A stretch of DNA of 64,000 nt from Primula veris (taxonomy: Eukaryota > Streptophyta > Magnoliopsida > Ericales > Primulaceae), in the NCBI GenBank assembly GCA_963682055.1, contig OY821742.1, forward strand, positions 12,059,752 to 12,123,751, written 5' to 3'. Within the stretch, counting starts at the first letter, position 1. Each line of letters opens with the position of its first letter. Of the stretch, positions 60,025 to 64,000 are shown piece by piece. A program made the position numbers and the translations under genes. Below the pieces are notes generated by a model that made no database searches, had not been told where the DNA came from, and saw only the letters and a program-made list of their open reading frames with translations.

Positions 60025-60492
60025 ATACATTCTAATTTCGGGACAAAATTTCTTTATCGGGGAAGGGTTGTAACGCCTAGAGTTTGGAGTTTATTTTTGG
60101 TTGTAACGCCTAGAGTTTGGAGTTTATTTTTGGTTGTAACGCCTAGAGTTACGAAGTTGTTGAGTTGTCTTTTATTATGTTTGATATTGCATATAGGTGT
60201 TTACCTTATTTGAGATTCTTACATGTTGTTCATGTATTGAATTATGGAGTTGTTACGGGTTGTGAACCCTTATGTTTGATATTGCATATTTACCTTATTT
60301 GAGATGCTTATGTGTTGTTCATGTGATGAGTTATGGAGCTGTTACGGGTTGTGAACCCTACGTATTTTATTTTTGAATTATCACACGAATTGAGCGTTTA
60401 CATTCTTATGGTCTTATTGTAATTTTATCATTTCTGGGTATAGTTGTTTAGATAGGAAATTTCGGGACGAAATTCTTTTAAGGAGGGTTAGC
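60025..60492 (+). repeat. gypsy-B 3' UTR with tandem repeats and polypurine tract
   Basis: Three features follow the stop codon. First, a PPT-like block 'aatttcgggacaaaatttc...ggggaagggt' at 60033-60068 followed by TGTAACGCC. Second, a 33 bp unit starting 'ttgtaacgcctagag' twice in full (60068-60133) plus a partial third. Third, a duplicated segment of about 90 bp ('tgtttgatattgcatat...gggttgtgaaccct') at 60177-60360. The real polypurine tract AAGGAGGG lies at 60480-60487 before the 3' LTR. Gypsy-A carries matching structures at 14745-15060. Confidence 0.85.
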
Positions 60493-62386
60493 TGTAACAT
60501 CCCGTATTTTTATAAATGGTTTTATTTATGATTTAATTTATCCAAAAACGTTTTCTTCAAAATTTTACCAAAAACCGGTCACTCGACTAATTTTTTAACC
60601 AAAAACCGAAACTCTTCCGAAAAACTTTATTTTAAAAACCTGTTACTAATTTTACTAATAAAAAGGACCCAATAGATTTGTTTCTAAAGATTTGTTATTT
60701 TTGAGTAGTAAAACTATATTTTTGGATTAAGCGTTAACTTTTAGAACTTTGGGGACCAAATAGTTCGTTACCTCAAACTATATCAAAACAGCTTTTTATA
60801 AACCTTCCAGCCACTTTTCAAAAGCAAAAACCAGCAAAATACAGAAGAGAGAGAGAGAAGAAGAGAGAAAAAGAAGAAGAAGAAGAAGAGGAAAAGGAAA
60901 CCACCGTTAGCGGGCTTATACCGGAAGCATCTCCTCTACGCACTAAGGTAACGGGGGTTATCCATTGCGACTAGACGAGGGTGTATGTTAGGTTTTGGTT
61001 TTGTGTTTATTATAAATTGGGGGTTTTGCCGTTTATATTAATTGTGTTCTTAAATTGTTAATTGGGGTTATTTGTTGTGGTTTTAGTTCCATTATTTAAA
61101 TTGTAGAGGTTGAAGCCTTAGATATATTTATTTCGAATTAGCGAGATTATGGATGGGTTTGCATGATTTATTAGTTGTTTATGGGATTATATAGTTGTTG
61201 ATGGTATTGGATAAATTTATGTTGAATAATGGTGAATTGTAGTTTATGCATGCAAGGTGTTTGTTAAAATGCCCGAATGGAATTTTATGTTATTGGAGTT
61301 GTTTGGCTAGTTGCGAATTTAGTACATATGGTTATGTGTTATGTTGTATTACGTTACGTGACGTATGAGATGGTGTTAATTGATTAGTATAATATTATTG
61401 GCCGAGGCCGTATGAGAATGTGTTATTTGCGTGGATTTATATTATTGGCCGAGGCCTTGTGTGTTAGCTGTAGTGGCAATGGTCTCTGTCTCTCCCTAAT
61501 TCCGGGGACAGAAGACGGCCGAGGGGATAGGGAATGACTCGTCTTACGGACCGGGGCGAGTGGCGTGAGAGGTCCCAGTGTGCACTATTTACTTTTATGT
61601 TGCAATGGTCTATGTCTCTCCCTAATTCCGGGGACATATGACGGCCGAAGGGATAGGGAATGACTCGTCTTACGGACTGGGGCGAGTGGCGTGAGAGGTC
61701 CAAGTGCGCACTATAAATCTACTTTTATGTTGCAATGGTCTATGTCTCTCCCTAATTCCGGGGACATATGACGGCCGAAGGGATAGGGAATGACCTACCT
61801 TACGGACCGGGGTAGGTGGCGTGAGAGGTCCATGTATGCTTAGATGTATGTTGATGTTAGTTAATTTATTTAATTTATCGTAGTTGTAGAATGTCGTTAT
61901 ATTCTTTTTGATTCGTAGATTATCGTAGTTGTAGAATGTCATTATATTTCGTTTTATACGTCGTTTATCGTAGTTGTAGAATTTGTGAGTTCTTGCATTT
62001 ATGGGATAGAGTGACGGTATTTGTGGTGCCGTCCCGTCTAGTTAGGTGCGTGGGACTCACCGTTACAATTTTTGTCTTTCAGGTACAAATTAGCTTGAGG
62101 CGTTGGCTAGGTGCATTAACGCGGTATTGCATGGGTTCGGGCTTTTGCTTTCTTTTCATGTATATTTTATTTTGAGGTTGTAGCCTGCGGGCAATTTACA
62201 TTCGTTTATTTTATCTCGTCTTGTAGCCGCGTTTGGCAAATACTTTTATTTATTGTTTTATTGTTCCTTTAGCTCGCAACTCTTTTCTTTTAAAAATTTT
62301 AAATTCGTACCAACAGGTTTCGTTTTCCTTTTATTTAAAAAGGTCATGCCTCGATGTCCGTGTCTTTTGGATTTTGGGGCGTGACA
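60493..62386 (+). repeat. gypsy-B 3' LTR
   Basis: 1894 bp; no difference from 52079-53972 was found on reading both, including the microsatellite and the three hairpin units (offset 8414). Confidence 0.96.
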
Positions 62387-62391
62387 AAAAT
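62387..62391. repeat. Target site duplication of gypsy-B, right copy
   Basis: AAAAT, identical to 52074-52078. Confidence 0.95.
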
Positions 62392-64000
62392 CATTGGAGA
62401 CACATGATTCGTTTTCTGACGATGAGTCTTCATGGACCGTAATGTAACAATTGCTTGTTTTCTTTATTATAATTCTCGCCGGTTGAGGTGGCTTATACCC
62501 AATCCCTGCGCGAGATTCTTTTATCGCATATCCCTTGTGTTTCAACATGCACTGAGTCTGATTTAGGCCATGACAGTCTTCTCCTGTTATTGCAGGAATA
62601 AGTTTTCCAAGGGGACTAGATTCTTTAGAGGTGTAGCATGCATTTTCAAGAATTTTATATGCTTTGAGGCTAAATACTTCTTGTATACGTGTGTCGGGAG
62701 AATCTCCATGCTCAGTTAATGGCTCCTGCATTGGTCGAACGAATCCTTCAAGTACCCCACTTTGTTTAAAAGGTGAAATTGGAAAAGTTAACTGACTCTT
62801 ATAATTACCGACGATTGATTGTTTAATCGTTTTCGGTGAGATTTCCATTTTCTTTTTGCTTATTGGAAGATTTATTCTACTCTTCTTGCCTTCTTCGATA
62901 TTTTTACTCCCTTTCCCATCATTTCGAAAAGAATCGGATGTGGACAACTTCACTCCTATTCCTTTATCCATGTAGAACTTGGCGTCTGCAAAATAAGATT
63001 CGACTCCACTGAAGGGATTATGATCGGCCACAACCCTTTTCACTGTATCCCCCACGCAATACTTAAAACATTGATGAAGGGTAGATGGGACAACTCGATT
63101 TTCGTGAATCCATGGCCGCCCTAAGAGAAAATTGTAAGAAGTTTTCACGTAAAGGACGTGAAACAATGCGCTTGACGCCATTTCATCTATCACAAGCTTT
63201 AAATGGATTTTCCCAACGGCCCTTTGTCCTTGATTAAAGCCTTGGATCATGAGACGACTTTGTGATAATTCGTCGGTTGCAATTCCAATATCGATTAAAG
63301 TACGCAGTGGTAGAATATAGACAGCGGACCCCCCATCTAGTAAAATCCTATTTATCTTTTTCTCTTGCATGTATCCGGAAACAAAGAGCGGGCGATTATG
63401 AGGTTTTTTGTCAAGCAACAAATCTTCATCAAAGAAGTTAATAGTTGCCACGTCTGCCACTTATTTCACCTTTTCTTCTTGAAATGATGTTCCTGAAATT
63501 TCATCTGAACCGTATTTACTTTCTTTCGTGTACTCCTCTATGCTTGTGACATTGCATGAATTAGAAAGATAATAGTCTTCACCCTCTTCATCTTAGAGGT
63601 AGTTATCCTCCATGCAACCTTCACACTCACAAACGTCCCAGAAGCAATGACCGTCGTCTTTTTTGAACTTGTAGATCGGCCTGCCTCGATAGTAGTACGC
63701 AATGGGCACTCCCGTACTAATATCCGGATTCGATGTTTCTTCAACTACTCTCTCTTGGAGTCGATGTACATAGTAATCCCCCTCGGATTCTTTTAGCACC
63801 CCAACTTGCTTATTGTCGGCCTCGTACATTTTCTTTAGAAATTCTTGACACTCCAGGCAGAAGTCTTTACACAACCCTAACGCGTGCAAAGGTTGGCCAT
63901 TGCTTTCGAATTTGAGTGCTTCTAAGTAATCTTCAAGTGGATTGGTAAAGTTGAGAGATTGATCGACTTCTTTTGTCTCGTCTTCTCTATGAAAATCCTC
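62387..64000 (-). pseudogene. Tat/Ogre-type gypsy: gag end and protease, interrupted
   Basis: On the minus strand one frame enters from beyond the window and reads GLCKDFCLECQEFLKKMYE, GVPIAYYYRGRPIYKFKK and HCFWDVCECEGC, then after stops near 63595 and 63462 the aspartic protease: FFDEDLLLDKKPHNRPLFVSG, ILLDGGSAVYILPLRTL (active site DGGS) and YNFLLGRPWIHE. A G-patch-like GYAIKESRAGIGYKPP follows. This is the Tat/Ogre type. The frame is cut by gypsy-B at 62387; the remaining 43 codons to 62258 are LTR sequence. It continues on the other side of gypsy-B at 52078. Confidence 0.85.

Larger units (their letters stand above)
52079..62386 (+). mobile_element. gypsy-B: complete Ty3/gypsy chromovirus (Tekay/Del-like)
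   Basis: A 10,308 bp element with two 1894 bp LTRs in which I found no difference, tRNA-Met primer site, leader with 12-mer array, one uninterrupted gag-pol of 1610 codons, 3' UTR repeats, polypurine tract and a perfect 5 bp target duplication. The C-terminal chromodomain-like region and domain order place it in the Tekay/Del chromoviruses (family knowledge). It inserted into the minus-strand Tat element. This is the youngest insertion in the window. One substitution in a conserved RT motif (see gag-pol) may affect activity. Confidence 0.97.

Overview
The window is plant nuclear DNA, almost certainly from a eudicot. It is AT-rich and built from nested LTR retrotransposons in several stages of decay, with plant-type primer binding sites (TGGTATCAGAGC, initiator tRNA-Met), long LTRs and LINE and plant-mobile-domain remnants. 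I see no intact ordinary cellular gene and no rRNA, tRNA, CRISPR or bacterial feature. The species cannot be named from this sequence.

Layout. 1-860: decayed LINE-type ORF1 (DUF4283-like) on the minus strand. 3600-3900: a very old Ty1/copia pol scrap. 4702-5834: a 1.1 kb fold-back (long inverted repeat). 5835-11097: a SIRE-like Ty1/copia element (copia-1, + strand) cut off after integrase; 58 bp of its left flank reappears in front of its second LTR. 11883-27725: a second Ty1/copia family (copia-2, minus strand), broken next to its left LTR by a decayed Ty3/gypsy chromovirus (gypsy-A, 12820-22822, minus strand, target duplication CAAAT). 29710-33200: LINE 3' remnant and remains of a third copia family (copia-3). 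33530-39380: tandem repeats, then a frameshifted plant-mobile-domain (PMD) gene with a coiled-coil tail, perhaps the 5' part of a Tat/Ogre-type element. 39557-39875: a stray 319 bp copia-1-type fragment. 39876-45430: no genes found. 45433-50990: 3' half of a SIRE-like copia (copia-4, minus strand) with RT, RNase H, an extra ORF downstream of pol, polypurine tract and 3' LTR. It is joined abruptly to a Tat/Ogre-type Ty3/gypsy reverse transcriptase (50990-52078). That Tat element continues at 62387-64000, because the complete chromovirus gypsy-B (52079-62386, + strand) inserted into it. Gypsy-B has a 1610-codon gag-pol, two 1894 bp LTRs with no difference seen, and target duplication AAAAT.

The strongest unexplained signal is a set of short near-palindromic motifs in dense arrays. 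The motif ACGATCGGTCGT (or its complement) is clustered in the LTRs of copia-1 and copia-4, in the leader of the extra ORF of copia-4, and just upstream of gag in gypsy-A and gypsy-B. In the LTR and gypsy cases the array lies inside a roughly 450 bp module shared by the Ty1 and Ty3 families but inverted relative to coding direction. Copia-2 and copia-3 carry different palindromes (AGTTATAACT and AACCGGTT-type) in comparable places. I suggest, as inference only, a family-specific DNA-recognition or anti-silencing code, comparable in logic to the VANC/VANDAL system of Arabidopsis. A second strong signal is a 7-bp hairpin repeated in the gypsy LTR tandem repeats, with compensatory changes at four of seven pairs.
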